Source: Amoebophrya sp. AT5.2 (lineage: Eukaryota > Sar > Dinophyceae > Syndiniales > Amoebophryaceae). From it: a stretch of 20,955 nt of DNA. The notes below the pieces were generated by a model. That model made no database searches. It was given only the letters and a program-made list of their open reading frames with translations, and was not told the DNA's origin. The stretch covers positions 1 through 20,955 of the forward strand of contig RXOD01004530.1 of assembly GCA_005223375.1 (NCBI GenBank). The letters are read 5' to 3'. The translations under genes and the position numbers were made by a program. Positions 1 through 9,900 of this stretch are shown here, piece by piece (the stretch's first letter is position 1; each line of letters opens with the position of its first letter).

Positions 1-2481
1 CTGCATTCGCGACCCCCGCCGATGTCGTTGCGCCCGCCGTGCACGACGGCAGCTGCTGAGAGCTGGACCCACTGCCGCCGGAGGAACCGTTCTGGTGGCT
101 AACCACGTACTTGTAGTACAAGACAGAACCGATCTCGTCGGTGCGCAGCTTTTGAAGGGCGGCGTCGGTCGGCGTAGGCGTCGTCGTGGTGGAAGCACTA
201 GAGCAGCAGTTTCCAGCGTCGGTTTTGGCTTTCTTCGCCAGCGGAGCAGCTGCCGGTGGCGGGGACGAAACGGCGGTCTTCTTGTTGGAAGCAGCAGCGG
301 GCGCTGGAGACGCGGCAGCCTGGTCAGATTTGTCGCGAAAGTAGTAGTGCGTGACCACTACGTGGAACTATGTATATCTCTTTTTTTCAGACTGCGTATT
401 CGAACATTGTGCAGAAGAGAGCGCGCCTTTCATTTTTAGTCGCTTGTACCACCTGGCCCAACTCGCTAATCAATGTCCACGTCGAAATAGCGACGTGGAC
501 ATTCATTGATATAGCAAAGTTATGGTAAGTATTTAAAAACGGCGCGAAACTACAAGTAGCAAAACTAGAACAACAGAGCCGTGTCAAAAATACCGCCTTC
601 GGTGCAGGCGCGGCCTTCGCATCGCCCCCCTTGGCTTTCCCGCTTTTTTCTGCCTTCTTTTTCTGTTCTTTGAACACTGGCACCACGAGCGGCTGGGCCA
701 AAAATTTTTCGCACAGCTTCTCCGCGTTGCTCATGATCCGGTCCACCGATTCAAAGGCCCCGGGCACCAAGCTCAGAACCGTCCGCTCCGGCAGAACGTT
801 CAAAAGCACCCGGCGCGCCATCTGCCCACGCATGATGGACTTCATCGCGCCGTCGTTGGAGGCGTTCTTCAGGCGGCTCTTTTCGATCGGTGTGGACTCC
901 TCGTACTCCAGGTAGTTCGGCAGGGTCATCAACACGTGCACGTCCCGGGCAATGTCCTTCGCAAGTTTACTGAACTTCACCGGATCGGCGGAAAAGATGG
1001 CCTGGTCGATGGGTAGGAAGTGTCGAGCATTGGATTTGGAGGAGCAGTAGTCGTGAGGCCGCAAGTGAAAGAAGAGTGGTTCATTGAAAGAATGATCAAC
1101 ATTCACATTATTGATTCATCATCCGTGCGTCTTCATCGATCATGTAGAGCACTTCTACAGCAACAGGAAAAACAAAGTAGTCCGACGAAGCAGGGATCAA
1201 AACAAAATGTCTACCTTCAACAGCCCCATCCTCTCGCCCTTCATCGGGAATGCCGGGAAGGGCTCCGCGAGCTCCGGCACTATCCACTGGTTTGCCGCGC
1301 CAGACCACAACCAGTAGTCCTTCTCGTAGACGGCGGCCGGAACAACGGCAGCACTTTTTCCACCACTTGGTGCAGCTCCTGTAGCCACGAGTTCCAGCAG
1401 CTCCGTCACCTGCTTCAACACCATCGCGCGGATCTCGGGGAGAACTTTGGCTTTGTTGACCACGGTGCGGGCCTTGCGGTCGACGTAGGTCTTGATGACG
1501 TAGACCATCGTGGCCTTGCAGTTCAACAGCCGCAGCGAAGGCGACATCAACGCGGCGAGCTGTTTGATATATTTTTGATTTCTTCGTCTTCCGAGATTCA
1601 GATTGCTGTAGAAGTTCTCCCCCAACGTCGTGAACTAAGTGACGGGGACAACTGCTGGGGTACCTTCTCCTTCGCCAGTTCCCACAGGTCCTCTTCTAGG
1701 GGATAATCCGCTTCATTGTCAGCATTGCCCGCGATCACCGAAAGCGCCTCTTGAAACACTTTCACCTCCTCCGGCGAAAACAGCAGAAGGTCGACGCAGC
1801 GACCAACCTGGTGATGTGCGGGTGCGGTGTGAGTGTTGTGTATCAATTTTTCATCTTCATGATAGATATTTATATAAACAAGTTGTTCCAATTAATTTTA
1901 ATACGTCGTAGACGAGCTAGAGGTAGAGGACGAGGTAAAGCTCAACGTCGTAAATTTCAATTGGAAAATGCACGAGAAACTCAGGTACAAGAACAGCGAG
2001 GGAAAGAGCACATCAGTACCCCAATGGATTCCGCCATTGCGTAGGAGCTTAAGCTGGAGGATGAAGAGTCGGAGCGCACGGAGACTTCCCGGCCTTCCAT
2101 GGGGGTTCTGTCCCCTTGTTCCGCCGCGGCCGCTCTGGGCACCTTCAACGGGGTTAACTCCAGCTTTTCCGACTCGGACTTTGCCTTTGCTTGCTCCAGC
2201 GCTTGCTTTTGCTGCTCGTCCGCGGCGACAGAGGTCCGCTCAGACGTCACGGTAGTTGCCGCTGCTACTTTCACAGCAGGAGCTGCGGCAGCCGGGGCAG
2301 GCAATTCCGGCTTCGGTTCGGTCGTAGTGCTAGTTGTACTGGAGAGCACAGTAGACGGGCTAGTAGCGTTGGCGGGCGCTCCGGACGGGGCCGGGGAAGA
2401 CTTTTGGACAGCGACAGGCGAAGAAGATGAACCTCCCTGCTCAGACACCTTCTCCTGTTCCTTGCTTTTGTTACCTCCCAT
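1..2481 (-). CDS. Unrecognised Ala/Ser-rich protein with N-myristoylation signal, five exons, 3' end outside window
   Basis: Exons on the minus strand are 2481-2020, 1807-1664, 1559-1215, 1001-594 and 319-1 (continuing outside). All four introns are phase 0, and the reading frame stays open for about 559 residues. The ATG at 2481 opens MGGNKSK, which fits an N-myristoylation signal (Gly2, Ser6), so membrane attachment is likely. Residues 1-150 are low-complexity Ser/Ala/Pro/Thr. The middle (about 155-400) looks globular and alpha-helical, with segments such as VDLLLFSPEEVKVFQEALSV, MVYVIKTYVDRKARTVVNKA and ARRVLLNVLPERTVLSLVPG. From about 430 it is a Lys/Ala/Pro-rich linker, then Ser/Thr-rich sequence up to the window edge. 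I do not recognise a family and assign no function. The exon model rests on frame agreement and GT/AG sites, because no homologue guided it. The second intron (104 bp) is the least certain junction. Confidence 0.6.
320..593 (-). other. Intron 4 of the unrecognised gene (274 bp)
   Basis: Donor is GCG|GTATTT and acceptor is GACCAG|GCT. The intron is phase 0 and joins an Ala/Pro-rich exon end (PAPKA) to an Ala/Pro-rich exon start (AAASPAP). It is longer than its neighbours and contains a strong hairpin at 472-503. Confidence 0.6.
472..503. repeat. Perfect 13-bp inverted repeat (hairpin) inside an intron
   Basis: Arms 472-484 (AATGTCCACGTCG) and 491-503 are exact reverse complements around a 6-nt loop (AAATAG). 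Pairing resumes outside the arms if four bases (AATG) are allowed to bulge on one side. It lies mid-intron, away from both splice sites. Confidence 0.85.
1002..1214 (-). other. Intron 3 of the unrecognised gene (213 bp)
   Basis: Donor is AAG|GTAGAC and acceptor is ATCGACCAG|GCC. The intron is phase 0 and belongs to the size class of about 200-214 bp that recurs in this window. Stops in frame within it require removal. Confidence 0.6.
1560..1663 (-). other. Intron 2 of the unrecognised gene (104 bp)
   Basis: Donor is GAGAAG|GTACCC and the best acceptor is CAAACAG|CTC, which keeps phase 0. It is half the usual length here, and another acceptor is possible, so the first residues of the following exon are uncertain. 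Confidence 0.45.
1808..2019 (-). other. Intron 1 of the unrecognised gene (212 bp)
   Basis: Donor is GGG|GTACTG and acceptor is CATCACCAG|GTT. The intron is phase 0 and AT-rich compared with the flanking exons. GT follows both the exon end and the acceptor, so the exact slip position is ambiguous by design of the site. Confidence 0.6.
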
Positions 2482-3046
2482 CGAGGAGAAACGAGAAAGT
2501 CAAACTGTATTCGAAATGTATGTTCAGTGCGGCCAAGCCGTGGTCAGAAAAATGGCTGTGCGGTGCGGGGAGGCAGGAATCGAGGTGGAAGCAATTCGTT
2601 GTCGAACTCGAAAACATACAGGTAACAAAAACAATTCAATTGGCTTGAGGAGCAGTACGCAGTGTAGATAGTGTCAACAAAGACGGAGTGTGTTCATGTC
2701 GGTCGGGTGCACGGAAGGGTCCGGAAATTGACAGTAGAGCACGTATTGAATGATCGGAAAGAGCAACGGGAAGACCTTTTCGTTCTTCACTGAATTTGCA
2801 GATTGTTTGATCGGACACCCACGATTCAAAGAAACCTTCCTCGAACGGTTTTGATCCGGCGGCGTGTGGGCGCAAGATAGCAGCGTACTTAGTACGAGAA
2901 GATTCTTAACCGGCAGCACTGGAACACCACGAAAGAACAGCGACCATTGGCTCAGAGTGACGACCACCAAATCTCCGCTCATCCTGCAGGAGCGAAGATG
3001 TCTCTTCTCCATGCAGTACCTGAAGCTTTTCAAAGTATGTTTCCAT
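2482..3046. other. Spacer between NOG2 and the unrecognised gene
   Basis: This 565-bp stretch lies between the NOG2 stop and the next gene's ATG on the same strand. Apart from the doubtful ORF at 2674-3012, I see no RNA gene, repeat or clear promoter element. It presumably holds the NOG2 3' UTR and the promoter and 5' UTR of the next gene. Confidence 0.5.
2674..3012 (-). CDS. Doubtful small ORF, 112 residues
   Basis: An ATG at 3012, 34 bp past the NOG2 stop and on the same strand, opens 112 residues. The sequence has two moderately hydrophobic stretches (around VKNLLVLSTLL and FPLLFPIIQYVLYCQF) and a basic middle. I recognise no family. The same region is also open in other frames, so it may be chance sequence in the NOG2 3' UTR. 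The close spacing would be unremarkable in a tightly packed genome. It is listed only because nothing else explains the spacer. Confidence 0.18.
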   Translation of the reverse strand: MEKRHLRSCRMSGDLVVVTLSQWSLFFRGVPVLPVKNLLVLSTLLSCAHTPPDQNRSRKVSLNRGCPIKQSANSVKNEKVFPLLFPIIQYVLYCQFPDPSVHPTDMNTLRLC

Positions 3047-5998
3047 TCATGCGAATTCCTCGAGCGCCTTGTCCCAGTCCAGGACCAGATCTTTCTTACT
3101 TGCTTCCAATCCCGACTTCTTTCCGGCTGCGTTGCCGGCCCCGCGCCCGCCCTTCTTTGATTTCATGCTCTTCATCCCCTTTTTCATCCCCTCTGCAAGA
3201 GACCCACGTCCTTTCACTTCCTCGTCGTCCGCACTGTCGTCGTCCCCCGCGCCGCCGCCAGCTGCTGCTGCCGCCGCTTTGGCTTTCGTCCCCTCGGAAG
3301 CACTAGTAGAGATAGTCTTTTTTCTTCTCCTCTTCGCGTTCTTCGCGGCGTTGTAGCAAGCCTCCGGATCCAAATCAGAGTCGTCACTGTTCATCGCCAA
3401 CGCACGTTCAACTTCCTTTTTGTGCCGCACGTTTTGCTTGCGCTTTTTGCTCTGCTTCGGCTTCTTGTCAGTTGCCGTGCCCAAATCCTCGTCGTCAAAC
3501 GGCATGTTGCAGTTGAGGGCCGAAAAATCGTTGGCCCCCTGGATGTCGCCGAGCTCCTTCGTTTCGACGTCGATGTCCTCGTCATCGGAGGATTCGTCGT
3601 CTGCCTCTGCATGGTCCTCCTGCTTCGCCTTGTCTGCGGCGCCTGGGTCTGCTCCATCTTCGCCAGCTGCGGTCTTGCTGTTGTTTTCAATACCCTTTGC
3701 TGTTGCAGCTGCGCTTGAAGATGATGCTGCTTTCTCATCGACGGTCTTCTCCAGCGCTGAAGAAGACGAGCCAGCTGCTTCACTAGCGCTTGGTGCTGTG
3801 CTGCTGCTTGCCGCAGCTTCCGCATCCGTTTTTATTTCCGTCGCGAGAGCTCCTGCATCAGAAACTGCGGCCTTCACTTCTTCATCCTCGCTTTCATCTC
3901 CGCCCATTTGCATTTTCTCGCCATCCTTCGTCGGCGGCGCCACAAAGTAGGGAATTCTACCCCGTTGCCAATCGAACAGCACTATTCTTGCCGTGATTTC
4001 CACGTCCGGCTCTCCTCCCTTGCGCAGTTTTCCCATCTTCATCGCCAACTTCTGCAAAAACTCCTCGCCATCATTCCACTTTACGTCCTCGCCCAAATTG
4101 TACTTGGCGCGCAAGTACTTCGTCTTCACCCGCGACACCACCTCGTCGATGTACGCCGAGGGCGCTTCGAGCTTTTCGGCGCGGACAACCCCCTTCAGAA
4201 CCTTCGCGGTGTCTTCCGCGAAATCGGAGGCGGTGAGGGGCACAATTCCGGGGCAGTCGATGGCGTAGATTTTCTTCGTGAGCGCAATGTACTGCCACAC
4301 CTTGGTTTCTCCGGGGATAGGCGCGGACTTGCAAACCTCCTTCTTCTTCAGTGTGTTGATCACAGAAGACTTTCCGACGTTCGGGTACCCAATGAGACCA
4401 ACCTGATCGATTGCGGGGCGGATTCGGATGCAGACTTTTCGATTGGCACGATCATTCCAACGGGCTAGATGTAGACTCAATAAAAGTACACATTTATACA
4501 TACGTCGGTAGAGGAGCGCTCCCGGATCCATTTTTTTTACGACTTTGACTTTTACCAGGTACCATTACTTCTAGGCCAGCAAAAGTGTAAAAATTACGGT
4601 AAAGCCGTTTAAGTACCTGAATCTGCTTCTTGTCCTTGATCAGCTTCGCGAACTGCCGCAGCAGCTGAATCAGCGCCGATTTTCCAAACGGGTTCGTCAC
4701 CGATGCGTGGAACGCTAGCGTTGGTTTTTCCTTCCGCAAAATCTCGCACCACCTTCGCGTCGCCCAGTTTGGGATCAGGTCGCACTTGTTCAGCAGCAGC
4801 ACCACGTGTTTGTGCGGGTGGTTCTTCGCGATGTTTCGCTCCAAGTGCTTGCACCGTGTCCCTAAAGGATCGCGCGCATCCAGCACTTGAATCAAGACGT
4901 CACTCGAATCCACCACCTTGTACAGCTCGCGCCAGATGCGCTTCGACGTACCCTTGAGAAAAATCTCCTCATTGTCGTGGCCCTCGTAAGATTTGTGGTT
5001 TTCGAAACCGGTGGAAAGATCAAACTTGATCTGCTTGTCGTTACCAGGCGTCTCATCGTACTTAGTGTGGGAGTCGGAGACCTGTATTGTTTGTTTGGTT
5101 CGGGTGAAGAAAAAGGAAAAGCACGTTTCGTATGTGGCAGAAAGCGGGTGGTCCCACGCAAATAAAGGAGGTTATCGTTGAACGAGAATCAAGAAGTAGC
5201 AAGCGTAAACCGTAACCGTCTCAGTGACTCAATACAATAGGAATACTAGGTAGACTATTTTAATAAGTACCTTCGAAACCAGCTGTTCGAGGCTGTCCGA
5301 CACGAGCTTCGGTTTTTTTCTCTGCTTCTTCGTCCCGAACGTGTCTTGGAAGCTCTCCACGCGGAGCAAATCCATTTTGTCGTTTTTCAACGAGTCCGTG
5401 AGCAAGCTCATGGGGAGCTTGGAGGACTTTAGGACGACGCGGTACGGGTCGTTCACCTCCTTGCCCATCTCTTCGCGGAACTGCTGCATCTTGCCCTGTG
5501 TAATCACGCGCGTATTGCCAAACCACCGCCGGTCCGGCTCGATGCGCTGCGGCTTCATCAGCTGCTTGTGCAGGTCCCTGAGGCGATGGGTTTTCAGCTA
5601 TTGAAAGCAGAGAACGTGATTCCTTCGTGTTTCTCTTTCCGAAAAAACGTGGTACTTTGATTTTTATTCCGGACCGCTCGCTAGACACAGACTGAGTGCG
5701 GCGATGAAAAGATCACTCTTTCTTCCTCTTCCAAAAAAAATCTTATCTTTTTTTACCGCTTGTTGGGTGCCTTCTGTCTGTACATCTCCAATCGCTTCAG
5801 CGTATTTTTCGACCGCTGTTGACCGCCTGCCTTCACAGCGTCTTTAGAAGGATCGGTGGTCCGCCCGACTTTTGTGGACGCATTCGAGTTCTTAAAAGCC
5901 GAACCCAGCTTCAGCCCTCCCTTCACGACCTTGTGGCCGCGGCCCATGCCCGGCAGCGCCACATGGCTGAATTTCCGCTGTTTCGTGCCGCGAGCCAT
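3047..5998 (-). CDS. NOG2: Nucleolar GTP-binding protein 2 (NOG2/GNL2), 60S ribosome assembly GTPase
   Basis: Exons 5998-5757, 5577-5271, 5081-4617 and 4402-3047 join in frame to 789 residues. It is a circularly permuted GTPase of the YlqF/NOG family. In order come the N-terminal RLEMYRQK and [10 protein letters not shown] motifs of NOG2, [36 protein letters not shown] (about 251-259), G4 NKCD (281-284), G5-like [12 protein letters not shown]1 GYPNVGKS (343-350), G2 GETK (369-372) and G3 DCPG (387-390). All nucleotide-binding motifs are intact. The known family role is maturation of pre-60S particles in the nucleolus and nucleoplasm. From about residue 500 the protein is a long acidic Ser/Ala/Glu-rich and Lys-rich tail, longer than in yeast and similar in style to other members. 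The start ATG sits in a good context (A at -3, G at +4), and its exon matches the N-terminal block of animal GNL2. Confidence 0.95.
4403..4616 (-). other. Intron 3 of NOG2 (214 bp)
   Basis: Donor is CAG|GTACTT and acceptor is GATCAG|GTT, phase 0. Homology fixes it: KDKKQIQ before the intron continues directly as [12 protein letters not shown], matching the family's QISVGFIGYPN region. CAG|GT occurs at both ends. Confidence 0.93.
5082..5270 (-). other. Intron 2 of NOG2 (189 bp)
   Basis: Donor is AAG|GTACTT and acceptor is ATACAG|GTC, phase 0. It joins the LEQLVSK block to VSDSHTKYD, upstream of the KGTSKRIW motif, and the frame is preserved. Confidence 0.85.
5578..5756 (-). other. Intron 1 of NOG2 (179 bp)
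   Basis: Donor is GCG|GTAAAA and acceptor is CCTCAG|G, phase 2. It joins MYRQKAPNK to [21 protein letters not shown] closer AG (AATAG, about 20 bp earlier) would break the frame, so this acceptor was chosen. Confidence 0.8.
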
Positions 5999-6952
5999 TT
6001 TCGACTTCGTTGCGTGCGCTTACTAATTTGCTGGTCGTCCAGGTCCAAGAAATTGGAAGTGGTTTTTTCGTACGGTGAACAAAAACACGGTCGGAAAACA
6101 GACGTAGACCCTGCTGTCAATCTTCGTAGACACGATGGACGCCTATTTCACCTTTTGGTGCTGCAAAATGCGGATACAATTACAAATGTAGTCGAGTTGT
6201 AGAAGACACGTTGAGTGTTCATTTGCGCAGGCGCTACGTACGTAAGCGCTTTTTATTTAGTTTTTCAGCATCGACAACATCATGTATGTTGGACGTCGAG
6301 GACCAACTCTATGGTAGAATAAAAAAATTAGCTCGAGATCATCCACGAAGGAGCATTAATCTTTCTATGTTTGATCGATGTAATTGTAATGTTGCAAAAA
6401 GTCAGAGACCAGAGCGGATCGATTGGGATCGGATTTCGAGATCGTGAGAGCGGAGATCGTCGTGACAGCGTCATGCACAGTAGTTGTTCAGTGCAAGGAC
6501 GACTGATCGCGATCTTAAACAACGACGGGATCTTGATCGCATCAGTACGAATCAGAATCACCAATAGGAACGGGACATAAGTTGAAGGCATCTCCAGACG
6601 AGAGGCACCATTTTTTACGCTTGCTTTCTTTTTCTAAACTCCAACAAGAAGTAGTCGTGCATTCATACATTAAATGTCATTTGATCGTTGTCACGGCTCC
6701 ATGGTGCGTTCATTTTCGCTATATATCCACAGCACTGCGTCTTCTCCGCAATGAATTGGCGGGCACTTCTTGCATCAGCTAATGCTAATCGAAAAAAAAA
6801 AATCAATGTATTACCCACGATCTCGTCGCCGAGACAGAGGCCTAAAGTGAAAAGCAAGACGAATCGATATTGAAGTCCTTGGCGAGGTTTTCACCTAGGG
6901 CTGTATCATCAGATGTCGCGTACCTGCGTGCTCCTCGAGCGGATGTTTGCGC
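5999..6952. other. Spacer between the lipase gene and NOG2
   Basis: This stretch of about 950 bp has no ORF I would defend. It is richer in AT than the flanking genes, with several GATC/ATCG-rich patches between about 6390 and 6560. A near-palindrome at 6231-6250 is followed by a T-run. No tRNA or snRNA signature was recognised. It should contain the lipase 3' UTR and the NOG2 promoter. Confidence 0.5.
6231..6250. repeat. Near-palindrome followed by a T-run
   Basis: GCGCTACGTACGTAAGCGC pairs with itself apart from one unpaired base and is followed on the plus strand by CTTTTTATTT. It could be a chance hairpin or the end of a small transcript. Confidence 0.4.
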
Positions 6953-9900
6953 TCAATCTAATTCTTCCTCCCCGTGTAGCGTAAATAGGCGGGGCGATGT
7001 GGTGTCAGCGAACGTCACGCGCTTGAAGTCCGTGAGTCTGCCGCCCACGTTCGACGAAGCGCCTGGAAGAACATTTTCTGATCTCGTGTTTTCGTCAAGG
7101 TCCGTTTGAGATGCCGCGGCGCTCATCGCTGCGGACTGCTTCTGCTTGTCCTGCTCCACCTCTTCAACCGCGCTAGTACCCTCCACGCCCGCTGCCTCAA
7201 TGCTTCCCTGTTCTTCGTGCTGGTCGACGTTGTTCTTTAGATGAGCGTCTCCGCCAAGACGTGCTTGTCCTACTTCTTCTTCCAATTCGTCCCCCGGCTC
7301 CGGCTCTCCCTCCTCCATTTCTTCCTCCACTTCCGCCACCCCGGAGTCTGCCATGTTCAGGCAATGCAGTCGCAGCGCCTGCAGGCTCAGACGGTACGAG
7401 CCGAGGAGATGTGTCGTCGCCGCCTGGAAACTCGAGTAGCAGTAGGACATCTCGATCTCGGGATCGACCCACACGACTTTGAACGAGTATTCGCCGAGGC
7501 TCAGCTGGTCCTTCCCGTCGCGCAGAATCACCGGCCTCTGCTGGTCTGCAGTTCCTGTTGTTCGACGAGGACGGGGGTCGCGGTGGTCGGCGGGGTTGTC
7601 GCGGTTACTATCGTCAATAGTACGGTTCATGCTGGTGCTCCTGGCTGAGGCGGAACTGGTATTGCAGCTGGAGAATACATCCTCTTCATTTCGCCGTTCT
7701 TCACGTTGTTGAGCAGACGAGGCGTCGATATGCTCCCTGGAGGCAGTCGTTCCATGTACTCCAGAATGCTTCATCTCCACGGCGTCGCTTGATCTGTGCC
7801 TCGCGAGAGTGCGGTCGTGGTGCTGCACAAAATGCTCCGATAGCTCCACGGAATGTTGAGGTTGACCGAGACACGGCTTGGTCCAATCGTCCACTGGCCG
7901 TGGAGGTGCGGTCGATTGCATCTTTCTCGCCGGCATCGGCATGGGGTTGGTGCTCGTGCTGTTTGCGTTTCTAGAACGCCAAGAGGTGGTCTCCACTCTG
8001 TCCCTCGAGGGCGAAGCAGAAAGCTTCCTGCCTTGCACAAGAAATAGCTCGCTCTCCGCGCGGGCCCGACCTCGTCTGCTGTGTGATGTTATCATTATCT
8101 CACCATCGGGCGAGCCATCGGGTGACGACGCAGCCAGCATGAACCTCGCGTCGACATTAGCGGAGGCGCGCCTTCGACTCCGTTGCAGCTGCGTACTAGA
8201 GCTAGACGGCTCCTGTTGAACATGGAGACCCGGTCGATTTTCGCTTCCGTAGAGGCTGTCAGATATTCCCCGCTTACTTTGCAGCACAGCCTTGTGATCC
8301 ATTTTCCCTGCAGCGTGATCGTGCGTGGATGCCGTATGCTGGGGCCGAGAGCTGCTGCCTGCGTTTTGATGCGCGCCTTCAGCGCGTCTTGGCTTTTTTT
8401 CGGATTTCAGCTGCCCGCGCGAAGACAATTTGGGAATTTTTGTGTAGCGCGTGAGCCACTCGTGGACGCCATTTTCATTGTATCGGTCCAAAAACACGTG
8501 ACCAATGATTGCGTCCGTGATATTTCGCGGCTCTGTGTCGCTGTTTGCTCCTCCGTCGCTGCGCCCGCCAACCCCACCCCCAAGTCCACTCCCGAGCGCG
8601 GCACCGTTCACGCCGGCTGCTGCATTGTTCTCGCTCGCGTAGCGAAGCTGCCTGTTCGTGCTGCGATGGCCCCGCGGCGCGGTGCCAATCAGTTCCAGGG
8701 AGGAGAAAAGCAAATCGCGGCCAGAACGGTGCGCGCTCTGCAGGCGCCGGATCCGTTGCCGCGCAAACTCCCCAAGCGCAATCTTTTTGCGCCGGTAAAC
8801 CACAGCGCCGGCGAGCGGGGGCTCCGTCTCGATCCGCAGCCCTCGCTTGCGTTTCTGCTGTTTTGCTTTCGTTTGGCGCACCTGCAACGTCTTGTTATCG
8901 ACCACGGGAGCTCGTTGCTGAGGAGGCGCCGTGCCCGCCGCCGCGTAGGCGGTAGTTCTAGGAGCCGCTTGGACGTAAGCCGTTTCGTGACGAAAACCTG
9001 CAGCTCCAGTCACAGATGTTTTCCCGCTACTTTGGCGCCCGCTGGCGCCGAAGCCCACAGACGATGATGTGAAGCCATCGAAAATAAGACTGTCGCTACT
9101 TCCAAGCCTCGGCTTCCCGAACACAGCTGCACCGTCGTGGGGCACGTGCTCTCGTAAATATGGGCGCTTCATCATCGTGTGTTTCCGCGTCCACCTTCGT
9201 CGCTGAAAGGGCCGGCTCTGCTTGCTCCTCTTCATGTTCTTTTTCCCCGAACTGTAGATACCAACGTGCTCATTTGGCACGTGCATCTTATGACTGAGGA
9301 GGTGTTCGGGTGGTCGTGGGCCCCCAGTACTGCCGCTGCTCTGATGTCGCTCCTTGCTTAGCGCTGGGGACATTTCCGGAAGCTCAATTTCCGAGCGGAA
9401 CGCGCCCGCACTTGAGCGTATGCGATCCGCTTCCGCATTATCTTGCTCTACCCTTGGTCTCGATCTCCCAGCTGCAGCAGGAGCTCCTCCATGTTGACTA
9501 CTCCCAGCGTGACTGCGACCACCAGGACCCCCAAGTACTTCTATGTGCATTTCACTGCCAACATTCCCAGCCCGCATTTCTGTTGTCGAGAAGCCTTCAT
9601 TCCTGGGATAGCTGTGTCGCAGAGCGTCCACGTCTATCGGAATTGCAACTACGGCCGCAAGAAGATCTTCTTGGCTTGTTTGCTCGGCTTTGCGGCTATC
9701 ACAGTGTTTTGCCCAGGTCTCCACTTCTTCCGATCTTTTCGTGAGGCGTAGCTGCATTACTCTTCCCGGCGTCGCCAGTGGCAGGAAAATGTCTCGATAG
9801 TTGCCGTCGTAGAGGTGTCGCGGATAGTTGATGAGGTGTTCTTCATTGTTTGAGAACAAAGACCCCCGCATGCGGATAAGCTTCCGGTAATTGAAGCCAG

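Noticed and set aside
3420..4468. Long plus-strand ORFs opposite NOG2
   Set aside because: They are antisense shadows of the GC-rich NOG2 coding strand; the minus frame carries all GTPase motifs.
4541..4560. Similarity of GGTACCTGGTAAA in NOG2 intron 3 to the inverted-repeat element at 10273
   Set aside because: The shared stretch is only about 13 bases, part of it a palindromic GGTACC, and the flanks do not match, so chance is likely.
6390..6560. GATC-rich patch considered as a structured RNA gene
   Set aside because: Some local pairing is possible, but there is no tRNA, snRNA or snoRNA signature and no consistent fold that I could draw.
8183..9067. 294-residue plus-strand ORF opposite lipase exon 3
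   Set aside because: It has no family motif and lies antisense to a 1,081-codon open frame that contains DAGL landmarks.
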